From NCBI GenBank assembly GCA_964431105.1, contig CAYSIR010000001.1:7982-71981 (forward strand): a stretch of 64,000 nt of DNA. The letters are read 5' to 3'. The notes under the pieces were generated by a model, which searched no databases, was not told the origin of the DNA, and saw only the letters and a list, made by a program, of their open reading frames with translations. Positions 46,548-55,894 of the stretch are shown in pieces (position 1 is the stretch's first letter; each line of letters begins with the position of its first letter). The position numbers and the translations under genes were made by a program. This DNA is from RECH01 sp964431105 (lineage in GTDB: Bacteria > Cyanobacteriota > Cyanobacteriia > RECH01).

Positions 46548-46804
46548 CGGATCGTCTCGTGGCGCATCGCCGTTGTTTCAGACCCATTCGCTACCGTCAT
46601 GCCGCCCATCAAGACTGCAACATGTCAAGAATTGTATCGGTGTCATCTGGGCAACATGGGGGCATCAATCGCCGCGATCGCCCACGAATCATCAATATAG
46701 CCTTGACAAAAGGAAAATCATAACCATTAAGAGATTCATTGGTCGGATTCCCTATCCCCAAAAGGCATCTATACTGGCACGCATAACCGCGTCTACATGA
46801 TTTT

Positions 46805-47026
46805 ATGCCTAGCCTTCAAGCTCGGCTGATCGACTTCTTGCAGCACGAACTACTTATTCCTTCTGCCTCGATCTCGACAGCACTCCGCCATCACGATAGT
46901 CAGCTTCCGCACCTGTTGCCGATGGTGTTGTGGCAGTATGGACTGGTCACACTGGAGCAACTCGACCACATCTTTTCGTGGTTAGAGACTGCCCGTTACT
47001 TAGACATTGATCACCCATTCTTCTAG
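46805..47026 (+). CDS. DUF2949-family small protein
   Basis: A 73-residue protein with the pattern LIDFLQHELLIPSASI and MVLWQYGLVTLEQLDHIF, which I recognise as the cyanobacterial DUF2949 family of unknown function. It is predicted helical and soluble. TTGACA at 46703 lies about 100 bases upstream and may be part of a promoter. It is separated from neighbours on both sides by over 200 bases. Confidence 0.82.
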   Translation: MPSLQARLIDFLQHELLIPSASISTALRHHDSQLPHLLPMVLWQYGLVTLEQLDHIFSWLETARYLDIDHPFF

Positions 47027-47257
47027 GCGCTGTCATCTAGACCTCAAACACTTGCCGTGGGCCGTGATGGTTGCCCCAGCCATGCCGGGGCGCATGGCTT
47101 GACCGGTGGCTGTGATGCATCAATGATGCGCCCTAGCGCAGGCGTTTCCATCGGGTTAACACAGCTTGATGACGTTTCGGAGAAGCGACGGAGCGACCTC
47201 TCAACCAGCCTCCCGTCTTAACTCTATGCATGACCCTGGGGCAGATGGTTATCTGTA

Positions 47258-48976
47258 TCAACTGGCCATGGCATACTGCACCAACTGCATCAATCGCTGT
47301 CTTAGGGTTTCGAGACCAAGGCGATCGCTCGCCGATACAAACACCGCTTGGGGATATTCTTCAGTGGCGATCGCTAGGGTCTCACTGTTGACCTGATCAA
47401 TCTTGTTAAAGACCAGCAAAATCGGCCCCGGTGTAATCGGCATTTCAGACAAAATTTGCATCACCGAGCGAATGTGGCTTTGCCATGCCGGATGGGATAA
47501 GTCCACCAAATGCAGCAGGGCATCGGCTTCGGTTACTTCTTCCAATGTGGCGCGAAAGGCATCGACGAGCGGCGGCGGCAATTCATGAATAAAACCAACT
47601 GTATCCGTCAGCACCACCGACACCGCTTCATGGGTCATCGGATCGGTGATCATCAACCGCCGCGTGGTGGGATCGAGGGTGGCAAAGAGTTGGTCAGCAG
47701 TGTACACTTCGGCATTGGTTAGCACATTCAGCAGCGTAGACTTACCGGCATTGGTATAGCCCACCACCGCAATCGAAGGAACTTGCTGATGCTGACGCTG
47801 TTGACGAAGACGCGATCGATGGGCTTGCAGTTGGTTAACCTCTTGCTGCAACCGCGAAATTCGGCGCTGGATGGCGCGGCGTTCGGTCTCCAGTTTGGTT
47901 TCACCGGGGCCCCTTGTGCCGATGCCGCCCCCCAATCGAGACATTTCTCGCCCGCGCCCAGTGAGTCGCGGCATGGTGTATTCTAGCTGAGCCAGTTCGA
48001 CCTGTAACTTTCCGGCGCCTGATTGGGCCCGCTGAGCGAAAATGTCGAGGATGACTTCGGTGCGATCGACGACGCGCACGCCGACGCGGTTTTCAAGGTT
48101 TCGCACTTGGGCGGGGGAGAGGTCGCGATCGAAGGCGACGAGGTTGGCGCCAATGGTTTGTACTGTCAGGGCAATTTCCTGCACTTTTCCGTCACCCACA
48201 ACGGTTTGGGGATGGGGGCGCGATCGCTTTTGGCAAAGAATTTGTAGCACTTCGCCCCCTGCCGTTTCTACCAGCCGCGAGAGTTCTGCAACGCCATCTC
48301 GGAAGCGCTGGTCAGAAACCTCTTGGGTATGAACACCGACGATGAGGACGCGATCGTGGTCAAGGTCAACATCCTCCGCTACATACTGCCGTCGAAATTC
48401 TTCTTCTAGCCCTTCTGCTAGGTCAATAAAATCCTGCTGGGCTAAAGCATCGAGCTGCATGGGATCAGACATAATCCAGCGGACTTCGGGATGGGGCACC
48501 AAATGCGCCAGATAGGTTTCTTTGATGTAGCCCGTTGCCGTACCGCCTCGTCGCGTAAACCCTTGTCCCGAAAGCGTCAACACTGTAAGGGCATCCAATC
48601 GCTGAATGGCCATCGCTGTCAGGTCGGCGTTACTGGGGCTATGGCTTTTCAGTTGGGTGGCAATGCAGCGAATGCCGCAGAGCCGTTCGGTGCCGTAGCG
48701 GGGCAGCTCTAGGGGAGGAATTTGGGTCTGAGACGGAGTGCCTACCCCCACCCGAATGACCTGCCCGCGGCGATTGATGTAGGCGCAGAGGGGTTGCTTA
48801 ATGTCAGTGCTGACGGCGGCAAGACGCTGGGCAAACTCAGGCGTAGTGATGCGATCGCCCGGTATGCGCTGATGGTAGAGCCGCTGAATCTGCTTAAGTT
48901 GATTGGGTTTCAGTCCCTTCAGGTTGCCGTAAATGGTTTCGATAGGCCGTCTCGACCGAAATACTGGTCGCCTCAC
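47258..48976 (-). CDS. hflX: Ribosome-associated GTPase HflX
   Basis: HflX binds 50S subunits and splits stalled ribosomes. The 572-residue protein carries the long N-terminal extension typical of cyanobacteria (about 1-190), the HflX glycine-rich nucleotide domain (KRSRPHPQTVVGDGKVQEI; RLGGGIGTRGPGETKLE) and a G domain with G1 GYTNAGKST, G3 DTVGFIHEL and G4 NKID. Start is uncertain: homologues usually begin METIYGNL, but here the codon before ETIYGNL is ATC, so the GTG at 48976, twelve residues earlier, is taken. Confidence 0.94.
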   Translation of the reverse strand: MRRPVFRSRRPIETIYGNLKGLKPNQLKQIQRLYHQRIPGDRITTPEFAQRLAAVSTDIKQPLCAYINRRGQVIRVGVGTPSQTQIPPLELPRYGTERLCGIRCIATQLKSHSPSNADLTAMAIQRLDALTVLTLSGQGFTRRGGTATGYIKETYLAHLVPHPEVRWIMSDPMQLDALAQQDFIDLAEGLEEEFRRQYVAEDVDLDHDRVLIVGVHTQEVSDQRFRDGVAELSRLVETAGGEVLQILCQKRSRPHPQTVVGDGKVQEIALTVQTIGANLVAFDRDLSPAQVRNLENRVGVRVVDRTEVILDIFAQRAQSGAGKLQVELAQLEYTMPRLTGRGREMSRLGGGIGTRGPGETKLETERRAIQRRISRLQQEVNQLQAHRSRLRQQRQHQQVPSIAVVGYTNAGKSTLLNVLTNAEVYTADQLFATLDPTTRRLMITDPMTHEAVSVVLTDTVGFIHELPPPLVDAFRATLEEVTEADALLHLVDLSHPAWQSHIRSVMQILSEMPITPGPILLVFNKIDQVNSETLAIATEEYPQAVFVSASDRLGLETLRQRLMQLVQYAMAS

Positions 48977-49166
48977 TCAACAAACACTCGATCGCCCAGC
49001 CCTCACTGAGTAAACGTGCGATCGCAGCGTGTTCATCATTCTATCGAGTGGTTTAGGTTTTGGGGCCAGACCAACGGACTCAAACCATGATTGAACATAG
49101 CCCTTCAGAACCGTACAACCGTTGTATAACCTCAATCGCCGTCCTAGGTATATCATCCCACCGGGG

Positions 49167-49922
49167 CTATCCCATCTGCATCAGATGGCGGCGGCGCTCC
49201 AGCACTTTGGTCGGATCAATCACACACACCGCCTCAGCTAGCGGCATCTGACGTTGAGACTGATCAAAAATATTAACCTGGTAAACGTAGTGATTATCCA
49301 TATCTACGCCTGTCAGCCAGCCACTCTTGGGATGGTACGCTCCAGTGTCAATATCAAGCCAGCCCGACCCTTGAGCCAGTTCGCCAGGCTTGACCCCAGG
49401 CAACGTAAAAGTAATGGTATGACCAGTGATAATAGTCTTATTTTCAAAATAGGGCTGGGCAATGCTGTGAAACTGTTCTCGAATCCAGCAAAATTCCTGA
49501 ATAGTCTGCTCTGCAACGGGCAGCCCAGGATGTACGCCAGCATGGACTAGCCAAATGTCCCCAAGATCGAGGTGAGTGGGTAGCGTGCGGGCCCAGTCGC
49601 GGTGTTCGAGCAACAAATCCACGCTTTTGTAACTAGACACAGTAGACTGCCCACCGCTGTAGAGCCAAGCCTGTAGGGCCGGAGGATGAACGCCGTCATC
49701 TAGCAAGGCATCCAGCATCAAGTTTTCGTGGTTGCCAAGGAGCGAGGTGTGACCATTGTTTCGGACAAATTCCACCACATCGGCACTTTTGGGACCACGA
49801 TCAATTAAGTCGCCCAAGAAGTACAAATTATCATCACTGCCAGGGGCGATCGCCTCCAACAATGCCATCAGTCCGTCGTAATGACCGTGTACGTCTCCGA
49901 TAAATATCCGGCGGTTAACCAC
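49167..49922 (-). CDS. PPP-family serine/threonine protein phosphatase
   Basis: A 251-residue metallophosphoesterase with the two-metal motifs GDVHGHYDGL, GDLIDRGPKS and GNHENLML and later His residues in GHTITF and LVHAG. It resembles bacterial PrpA/PrpB-type and diadenosine tetraphosphatase-like enzymes; the substrate (phosphoprotein or small phosphoester) is uncertain. The start is GTG with AGGA six bases upstream. Confidence 0.92.
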   Translation of the reverse strand: MVNRRIFIGDVHGHYDGLMALLEAIAPGSDDNLYFLGDLIDRGPKSADVVEFVRNNGHTSLLGNHENLMLDALLDDGVHPPALQAWLYSGGQSTVSSYKSVDLLLEHRDWARTLPTHLDLGDIWLVHAGVHPGLPVAEQTIQEFCWIREQFHSIAQPYFENKTIITGHTITFTLPGVKPGELAQGSGWLDIDTGAYHPKSGWLTGVDMDNHYVYQVNIFDQSQRQMPLAEAVCVIDPTKVLERRRHLMQMG

Positions 49923-50673
49923 TGCTTCCTAATCCTTAACGATAGTTGGGCTACACTCAACACTGACTTATGCGCTGTAGCGACACAACTGAATAGTCAT
50001 CCATGTAAGCAACATAGCAAATCTTGGGTAGGCGCTAGGCATGAGCAGACCTTAACACACTGGGCATTTCGACTAAGCCAGCGGTAGTAGCGCAGACTAA
50101 CCACATAAGTCCAGATGGTGATAAATCTAGGTAGAAGGCACTTAAATCAGCGTGCATCGCAATCTCAGATCAATGCTAACGTCTTCATTCCATACTGCGC
50201 GATCGCCCCAGCCAACGGTTGCAAAAAATGTGTAGAAGCCATAAAGGAATCATGAAAATTCCACCCTGGCAGCAGGTTGACATGACTAACATGACCGGGG
50301 CGATCGCAGCGTGATCCGTCATGGCATCCATATACTTAGCGTTTCTGATTAGCATTTCTGATTAGCATTTCTGATTGCCCCGACGCATGCCATCTGCGAT
50401 GTCCTAGCAGCGACGGGCTGAATGAACCGCATCGTTTCCTTGGGTTTGAACGGATTTTGTGCCCCACTCAGCACGGCTGAACTTATGCAGAACTTCATCG
50501 CGGCGCGTCCGTCTTTCAGTAGAATGTCAAATGCGTGGCTCATCTTCCGTTCGGGTTAATGTCGATTATGGTCGGTTGCGATCTGGTGCATTCTGGAGCA
50601 GCGGCTTGAAATGAGCGATCGCGTCACATGCATTGACACAGCAGGCACTGAACCACAACAAGGCAAAATTTCT
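49923..50673. other. 750-base gap with a short tandem repeat
   Basis: No gene recognised. The only structure I see is the 13-base tandem repeat at 50336-50374. Confidence 0.45.
50336..50374. repeat. 13-bp tandem repeat, three units
   Basis: Unit TTAGCATTTCTGA repeated three times in a row (first unit has G for the central A). Confidence 0.9.
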
Positions 50674-51210
50674 ATGGCAATCATTGATTCACAGGGGCGA
50701 CTCTTCGGTAAACTCAGCATTTTGGATATTGGAGCTGCGCTGATCATTTTGCTAGTGATTGCCGGAATTTTTCTGTTTCCTGGGAATTCAGGCTCGGTCG
50801 CCCAGCTTGGTGTACAGACCCAGCCAATTGAAGTTGATTTGATGGTGCGGGGGTTGACGGTAGCCGAACCGCAGGCATTGGTTGAGACGATTGAAAATGA
50901 GGGCGCTACGAATGTCATTATCCGCAACCAACCGGCTGGGCGCGTCAATGTGAAATCGGTCAAAGAACTGCCGCGATCGGTGGCGGTTCCCCAACCGGAT
51001 GGGTCGGTTGTGTCGTTTCCCGATCCCCGTCCAGAGCTAAATTTCACACTGGATATGCTGGTGACGCTAGAGGATGAGGCGCAGATTCAGGATGGCGGCC
51101 CGGTATTTGGTGGCGCAAAGGTAAAAATTGGGACTCAGGTTGAGATTGAAGGGCAAACCTATCGCTTCAATACCACGGTTGTAGGGGTGCGGTTGCCGGA
51201 GGCAAGTTAG
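50674..51210 (+). CDS. DUF4330-family membrane-anchored protein
   Basis: A 178-residue protein starting MAIIDSQGRLFGKLSILDIG with one membrane helix (about 17-36, ALIILLVIAGIFLF), which fits the cyanobacterial DUF4330 family. The rest is a beta-rich domain, presumably outside the membrane. Function unknown. ATG at 50674 has AAGG upstream; an earlier start adds 21 residues that do not fit. It overlaps the convergent permease gene by the four bases TTAG. Confidence 0.85.
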   Translation: MAIIDSQGRLFGKLSILDIGAALIILLVIAGIFLFPGNSGSVAQLGVQTQPIEVDLMVRGLTVAEPQALVETIENEGATNVIIRNQPAGRVNVKSVKELPRSVAVPQPDGSVVSFPDPRPELNFTLDMLVTLEDEAQIQDGGPVFGGAKVKIGTQVEIEGQTYRFNTTVVGVRLPEAS

Positions 51211-51872
51211 CGAGATGACAAGCTGAGTGAGTCAGATGGGGTTTTCTGAGCTTGGATGGACGGGGCAAACTGACGTTGAATGGCGATGAGGACAGCGTTG
51301 ATTGCTAGGGCTAATAAGGACACCGCGATCGCCCCAGCCCAGATTTTGTCGTAGCGTCCGGCTTGGGCGATGCCCTCAAACAACAGCGTGCCCAGTCCAC
51401 CCGCCCCAAATTTTGCGCCAATGGTGGCAATGGCGATCGCCACAATCGCCGATAGCCGCACCCCTGCCAAAAAGACTGGTAAAACGAGCGGCACCTGTAC
51501 GCGCCACCAGCGCTGCCAGGGGTTCATGCCCATACCTTTCGCAGCTTCCAGGATAGCTGGATCAATGGATTGCAGCGCCACAGATAAGTTGCGAACGAGA
51601 ATGACCTGAATGTAAAGCACCATCGCGGCGATGACGGATTGGGCGTTGAGGCCCAGTAGCGGCACAAGCAAGATAATCAGGGCCAGGCTAGGAATGGTGT
51701 AAATAATGCCCAAGGTTCCCATCACCGGGATGGCTAGCCATTGAACCCGACTGATCACTGCGGCTAGCGGTACGGCCACAAGGATGGCGATCGCTAGAGC
51801 AATGCTGGTCATTTGCAAGTGCTGGAGTAGATAGCTAAACACGATGCCTGGATTAGCAAGAAGGTAGCGCAT
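51207..51872 (-). CDS. Osmoprotectant-type ABC transporter permease
   Basis: A 221-residue permease with about six membrane helices and the ABC coupling loop EAAKGMGMNPWQRWWRVQVP followed by GVRLSAIVAIAIATIGAKFG, as in OpuBB/OpuCB/YehW. It probably serves the binding protein and ATPase at 38406-40375, which lack a permease beside them. ATG at 51872 begins LANPGIVFSYLLQHL, the usual N-terminus; an upstream TTG is less likely. Confidence 0.9.
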   Translation of the reverse strand: MRYLLANPGIVFSYLLQHLQMTSIALAIAILVAVPLAAVISRVQWLAIPVMGTLGIIYTIPSLALIILLVPLLGLNAQSVIAAMVLYIQVILVRNLSVALQSIDPAILEAAKGMGMNPWQRWWRVQVPLVLPVFLAGVRLSAIVAIAIATIGAKFGAGGLGTLLFEGIAQAGRYDKIWAGAIAVSLLALAINAVLIAIQRQFAPSIQAQKTPSDSLSLSSR

Positions 51873-51922
51873 AATTAACAGTAAGAATATTAGTGAGACA
51901 GTTGACCTAATTAAGGACAATC

Positions 51923-52078
51923 ATGCAAGTGAAAGCAGAATTTGAGACTGCTCTTAAAGAATTGACCGGTACACTGGCAGAGTATGTGAGTACGGATGAC
52001 GGTCAATGGTCAGTCAAAGGATTGGTCGTGATTCAGCAAAATGTGGGAGCTCGCATCGCCAGGAATCTCAGAGTATGA
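51923..52078 (+). CDS. Possible truncated or small gene
   Basis: A 51-residue frame with a good AAGGA site six bases before the ATG. It reads MQVKAEFETALKELTGTLAE then STDDGQWSVKGLVVIQQN, which looks like real protein, but the last dozen residues change character just ahead of the transposase remnant. It may be the start of a gene cut off by an insertion. I cannot name the family. Confidence 0.4.
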   Translation: MQVKAEFETALKELTGTLAEYVSTDDGQWSVKGLVVIQQNVGARIARNLRV

Positions 52079-52160
52079 CTGTCTATGCCCAAAAAGACTG
52101 ATGCATAAGAGCTTCAGCTATTGTTACAGATTTTCCCACCCATGTCTGACGCACAATCAA

Positions 52161-52333
52161 ATGGATGACCTCCAGCACTTCCAATCCGTTGTCGAGGCCC
52201 ATAGGGAGTTGATCCAGCAAGAGATGAGCCAACGATGGCCTGAGCTAGTCAGTTGCAAACTAATGGCTCAAGCTGAGTGGATGTGATACGGGAAGCCTTC
52301 AGGCTTGTGCCCCAATTATCCGTCCAATTGCTG
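52161..52333 (+). pseudogene. IS630-type transposase remnant 2
   Basis: An internal piece of an IS630-like transposase (MDDLQHFQSVVEAHRELIQQ followed by EMSQRWPEL) with no start region and a stop at 52286. It is clearly related to the remnant at 40500-40847, and the similarity continues past the stop codon into GATACGGGAAGCCTTCAGGC. Confidence 0.75.
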
Positions 52334-52358
52334 TATCAGCCGTGACGGTGCGATCGCC

Positions 52359-54716
52359 CTAAGATTCCACCCGCTGCAACAATGCCAGCTTAGGATCAAG
52401 TATTTTCTGTCCCAAGCTTGGAAATTTAACGGCTAAGCATATCTTATTTCCTGCACCAAAAATATGGGTGATATGCCCCTCGCCGTAGGCTTTGTGGATG
52501 ACGCGATCGCCCACATTCCAGTCATCCTCATGGCTGCCTTCTGGGTCAGTCACCTTTCGTTCACGGGTAGTGTGATGGGCGATCGGTGTTGTCCACTTTT
52601 CGGGTAAGGCGCGATCGGAGCTAGTCAATATCAGGTCGCGGGGCAGCTCAGATAAGAATAAAGATGGGCTAGACGGTTCGCGGTTGCCATAGAGGCGGCG
52701 TTCGCAAGCATGGGTAATAAACAGCCGTTCTTGGGCGCGGGTGATGCCAACATAACAGAGCCGTCGTTCTTCTTCCAGCGCCATCGGGTCATCCATCGAG
52801 CGATAGTTAGGGAACAACCCCTGTTCTACACCCACCAAGAACACGACTGGAAATTCCAGCCCCTTAGAGGAGTGCAGCGTCATGAGTGAAACGCGATCGC
52901 TCCCTTCTTCCACATTGTCCAAATCCGAGGCTAGGGAGGCATTCGCCAAAAACATCATCAGGTTGGTTTCTTCGTTATCATCCTCAAATTGCAGCACCGC
53001 GTTGTAGAGTTCCTGGACGTTGCCAACCCGCTCTAGCGCTTCGTCCGTGCCTTTTTCCCTCAGGTCTTCCAGATAGCCCGAATCTTCTAACACGCCCTGC
53101 ACAATCTCTGAAGCAGCGCGATCCTCCACCAAGCCTTGCCACGTTTTCAGCATTTCAGCAAACTTCAGCACCGATCGCGCCGATCGCCCAGCCAAGGTTT
53201 TCACCGACGCTTCATCCTGCAAAATTTCCCAGAGGGGAACGCCAAGCTGGGCGGCGGCTGATTCGATGCGATCGAGCGTTGCTTTGCCAATGCCGCGTCG
53301 CGGGGTATTGATAATGCGCTTTAGGCTGACAGTATCGGCTGGATTCGCGATCGCCCGCAAATAGGCCAGCACATCCTTAATTTCGCGGCGATCGTAGAAC
53401 CGTAGCCCGCCCACCACCGTATAGGGAATACCAAAGCTGACCAAGGCCTCCTCAAAAGCGCGAGACTGGGCGTTGGTGCGATAGAGAATAGCAAATGCGC
53501 CCCAGTTGAGTTCAGGATTGTTCTCCTCCAGTTGGCGAATTTGGCGCACAATAAACTGAGCTTCGTCTACTTCATCGCTAGCGCGATGGCAGAAAACCAT
53601 CTCACCACTGCCCCGCGTTGGTCGCAACACCTTATCAATGCGTTCGGTATTATTTTCAATCAGGTGATTTGCCAGTTGCAATATATTTTCAGTCGAGCGG
53701 TAATTTTCCTCTAGCTTGACCATCGATCGCGTATCATCATCCGGCAGCCCGTCTCCAAAATCACCTTGGAAGTCCATCAAAATCGTGAAATCGGCCGCGC
53801 GGAAGGAATAAATAGATTGATCCGCATCACCCACCACAAAAATTGACCGATGGTTCCAGTCATCAAACTGCTGGGAATCGGCACCATTGGTCGTCAGCAG
53901 GCGAATCAAGTCATATTGCGTACGGTTAGTATCCTGATACTCATCCACCAAAATATGGCGAAAGCGGCGATGCCAATAGTCCAACACCTGCTCATTTTGC
54001 TGAAATAGCCTCACTGGAATCAAAATCAGGTCATCAAAGTCAAGCGCATTATTGGCGGCGAGGGCGGATTGGTAATAGGAATAGACTTCTGCAATCACCC
54101 GACCGCGATAGTTGGGTTGCTCAACTTCTACCTCCTTCGGCGACCAGCCCTGGTTTTTGGCATTACTGATGGCGTAGCGCACCGATCGCGGCTCGAATTT
54201 CTTATCGTCTAGGTTAAGCTGCTTGGTGACAATTTCTTTGACCAAACTTTGCGCGTCAGATTCATCAAAGATCGAAAAGTTGCGGTTCCACTGTCGCCCT
54301 TGGTCGTCCTGATATTTGTCAACATCGAAGCGGAGCATGCGGGAGCAAAGGGCGTGAAATGTGCCAATCCATAAATGCTTAGTGACGGTGCGATAGATGT
54401 GCGATCGCAATTGCGTCTGCTGGGGGAGGGGAAGCGCATCCAGAGGTTTACCAAACCGTTGCTGAGCGTCCTGTTCAGCGAACAGCCGTTCGATGCGTTC
54501 CTTCATTTCGCGGGCCGCTTTGTTGGTAAACGTGACTGCCAAAATATTTTCCGGACTGATCCGATGGGTTAGCACCAAGTTGGCAATGCGGTACGTGAGG
54601 GCGCGGGTTTTGCCAGACCCGGCCCCCGCGACCACCAGCATCGGCCCACAAAAATGCTCAACGGCTCTCCGCTGAGAGGGGTTGAGATGACCAAGAAAAT
54701 CAGTGGTTTGCGTCAT
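52359..54716 (-). CDS. pcrA: ATP-dependent DNA helicase PcrA/UvrD
   Basis: A 785-residue superfamily 1A 3'-5' helicase acting in repair and in replication-transcription conflicts. Motifs: Q motif LNPSQRRAV, motif I AGAGSGKT, Ia AVTFTNKAAREM, II VDEYQDTN, III VGDADQSIYSFR, IV YRTNAQSR, V MTLHSSKGLEF and VI YVGITRAQERLF. The C-terminal Tudor-like segment NVGDRVIHKAYGEGHITHIF is present. Length is slightly above the bacterial norm. Confidence 0.97.
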   Translation of the reverse strand: MTQTTDFLGHLNPSQRRAVEHFCGPMLVVAGAGSGKTRALTYRIANLVLTHRISPENILAVTFTNKAAREMKERIERLFAEQDAQQRFGKPLDALPLPQQTQLRSHIYRTVTKHLWIGTFHALCSRMLRFDVDKYQDDQGRQWNRNFSIFDESDAQSLVKEIVTKQLNLDDKKFEPRSVRYAISNAKNQGWSPKEVEVEQPNYRGRVIAEVYSYYQSALAANNALDFDDLILIPVRLFQQNEQVLDYWHRRFRHILVDEYQDTNRTQYDLIRLLTTNGADSQQFDDWNHRSIFVVGDADQSIYSFRAADFTILMDFQGDFGDGLPDDDTRSMVKLEENYRSTENILQLANHLIENNTERIDKVLRPTRGSGEMVFCHRASDEVDEAQFIVRQIRQLEENNPELNWGAFAILYRTNAQSRAFEEALVSFGIPYTVVGGLRFYDRREIKDVLAYLRAIANPADTVSLKRIINTPRRGIGKATLDRIESAAAQLGVPLWEILQDEASVKTLAGRSARSVLKFAEMLKTWQGLVEDRAASEIVQGVLEDSGYLEDLREKGTDEALERVGNVQELYNAVLQFEDDNEETNLMMFLANASLASDLDNVEEGSDRVSLMTLHSSKGLEFPVVFLVGVEQGLFPNYRSMDDPMALEEERRLCYVGITRAQERLFITHACERRLYGNREPSSPSLFLSELPRDLILTSSDRALPEKWTTPIAHHTTRERKVTDPEGSHEDDWNVGDRVIHKAYGEGHITHIFGAGNKICLAVKFPSLGQKILDPKLALLQRVES

Positions 54717-54900
54717 GAATGACCTACGAAAACGTGAATAGTTTGAAGAGTGACCAACTTACGTTAGGGTATCGCATTTGTCCCACTCCTTATTAGTCCA
54801 ACACTAGACCTGTGTTTCATTCATTTGCCAGACGGCCCATCCTTAAAGGCGTAGGCTACGATCAAAATTTCGCCCTTATTGTCAATCATTGTCAGTCGTT

Positions 54901-55773
54901 ATGTTTCGATCTCTTCACTTTGCCCCTGTCGGAATTGCGTTGGCCCTTTGGATAGGCAATCCGGCGATCGCCCAATCTAGCCGTGAGCCGCTGTGCGGGC
55001 CGCCAGCCCTTGACCGCGCTGTGACCCATGTTGTGCAACCCGGCGAGACATTAGACACAATCGCGATCGCCTATGGTGTGATTCCCGCCACCCTGATTGG
55101 CTTCAACCCATCGTTGCAAACTGGGTCAGCCGCCGTCGGCAGCACTCTGCTCATTCCTCCCTTCAACGGCATTCGCGTCTCGGTTCCGGCAGGGACAACG
55201 TGGCAAGACCTAGCGAGTCAGTACAACGTGCGGGATGATGTGCTGTTTGAGGTCAACGGCTGCACCATGACCCCAGCCGCGACGGTATTTGTGCCAGGCG
55301 TCAACTGGTCGCCCAATGGTACGCCGCCGATCCCAGCCCTAGCTGATTTACCCATCAATGGCTATCCGTTACCCAATCCGGTAGAAGTAACCGCAGGCTA
55401 CGGTTGGCAGATTGATCCAGCGATCGGAGAAGTCGTGTTTCATAGCGGCGTGGACTTGGCGGCCGATGCCGGAACCCCAGTGTTAGCAGTAGGCAGCGGC
55501 ACGATCGCCTTTGCCAATGAACAGGGCGACTACGGCAACCTGGTGGTGATCAACCACAATCAAGGTCTCCAGACCCGCTATGCCCAGCTTGACACAGTAA
55601 CCGTCACAGTGGGGCAAACCGTGTCCCAAGGGCAGGAAATTGGCACCGTCGGCGCAACGGGGCGGGTGGTATCGCCGCACTTGCATTTTGAAATACGCAC
55701 CAATTCAGATTTGGGCTGGGTTGCCCGCGATCCGGCGGACTACATTCCTGAAACGTCGTTGGTGCGGAGATAA
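54901..55773 (+). CDS. LysM/M23 peptidase-domain envelope protein
   Basis: A 290-residue secreted protein. Signal peptide about 1-25 ending AIAQS. One clear LysM domain (about 42-90, THVVQPGETLDTIAIAYGVI) and a weaker second (about 93-140). The C-terminal M23 domain (about 160-285) has HSGVDLAADAGTPV (zinc His and Asp) and SPHLHFEIR (zinc and catalytic His), so all metal ligands are present. It likely cuts or regulates peptidoglycan, as EnvC/NlpD-type or lysostaphin-type proteins do. ATG at 54901 chosen over a TTG four codons earlier. Confidence 0.92.
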   Translation: MFRSLHFAPVGIALALWIGNPAIAQSSREPLCGPPALDRAVTHVVQPGETLDTIAIAYGVIPATLIGFNPSLQTGSAAVGSTLLIPPFNGIRVSVPAGTTWQDLASQYNVRDDVLFEVNGCTMTPAATVFVPGVNWSPNGTPPIPALADLPINGYPLPNPVEVTAGYGWQIDPAIGEVVFHSGVDLAADAGTPVLAVGSGTIAFANEQGDYGNLVVINHNQGLQTRYAQLDTVTVTVGQTVSQGQEIGTVGATGRVVSPHLHFEIRTNSDLGWVARDPADYIPETSLVRR

Positions 55774-55894
55774 GTTTTGGTTTTGCTATTTTAGTTTGGT
55801 GGATGGGGTGCGATCGCATCGCCGATTATCGATTAAGGGGCAAATTAAGGATCAATTGCCAGCCCCCATCCGACCCGGTTCTAAACCATCGCCT

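Larger units (their letters stand above)
51873..52358. other. Intergenic region with small ORF and transposase remnant
   Basis: Contains the possible 51-codon gene at 51923-52078 and IS630 remnant 2 at 52161-52333. Otherwise no feature is evident. Confidence 0.4.
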
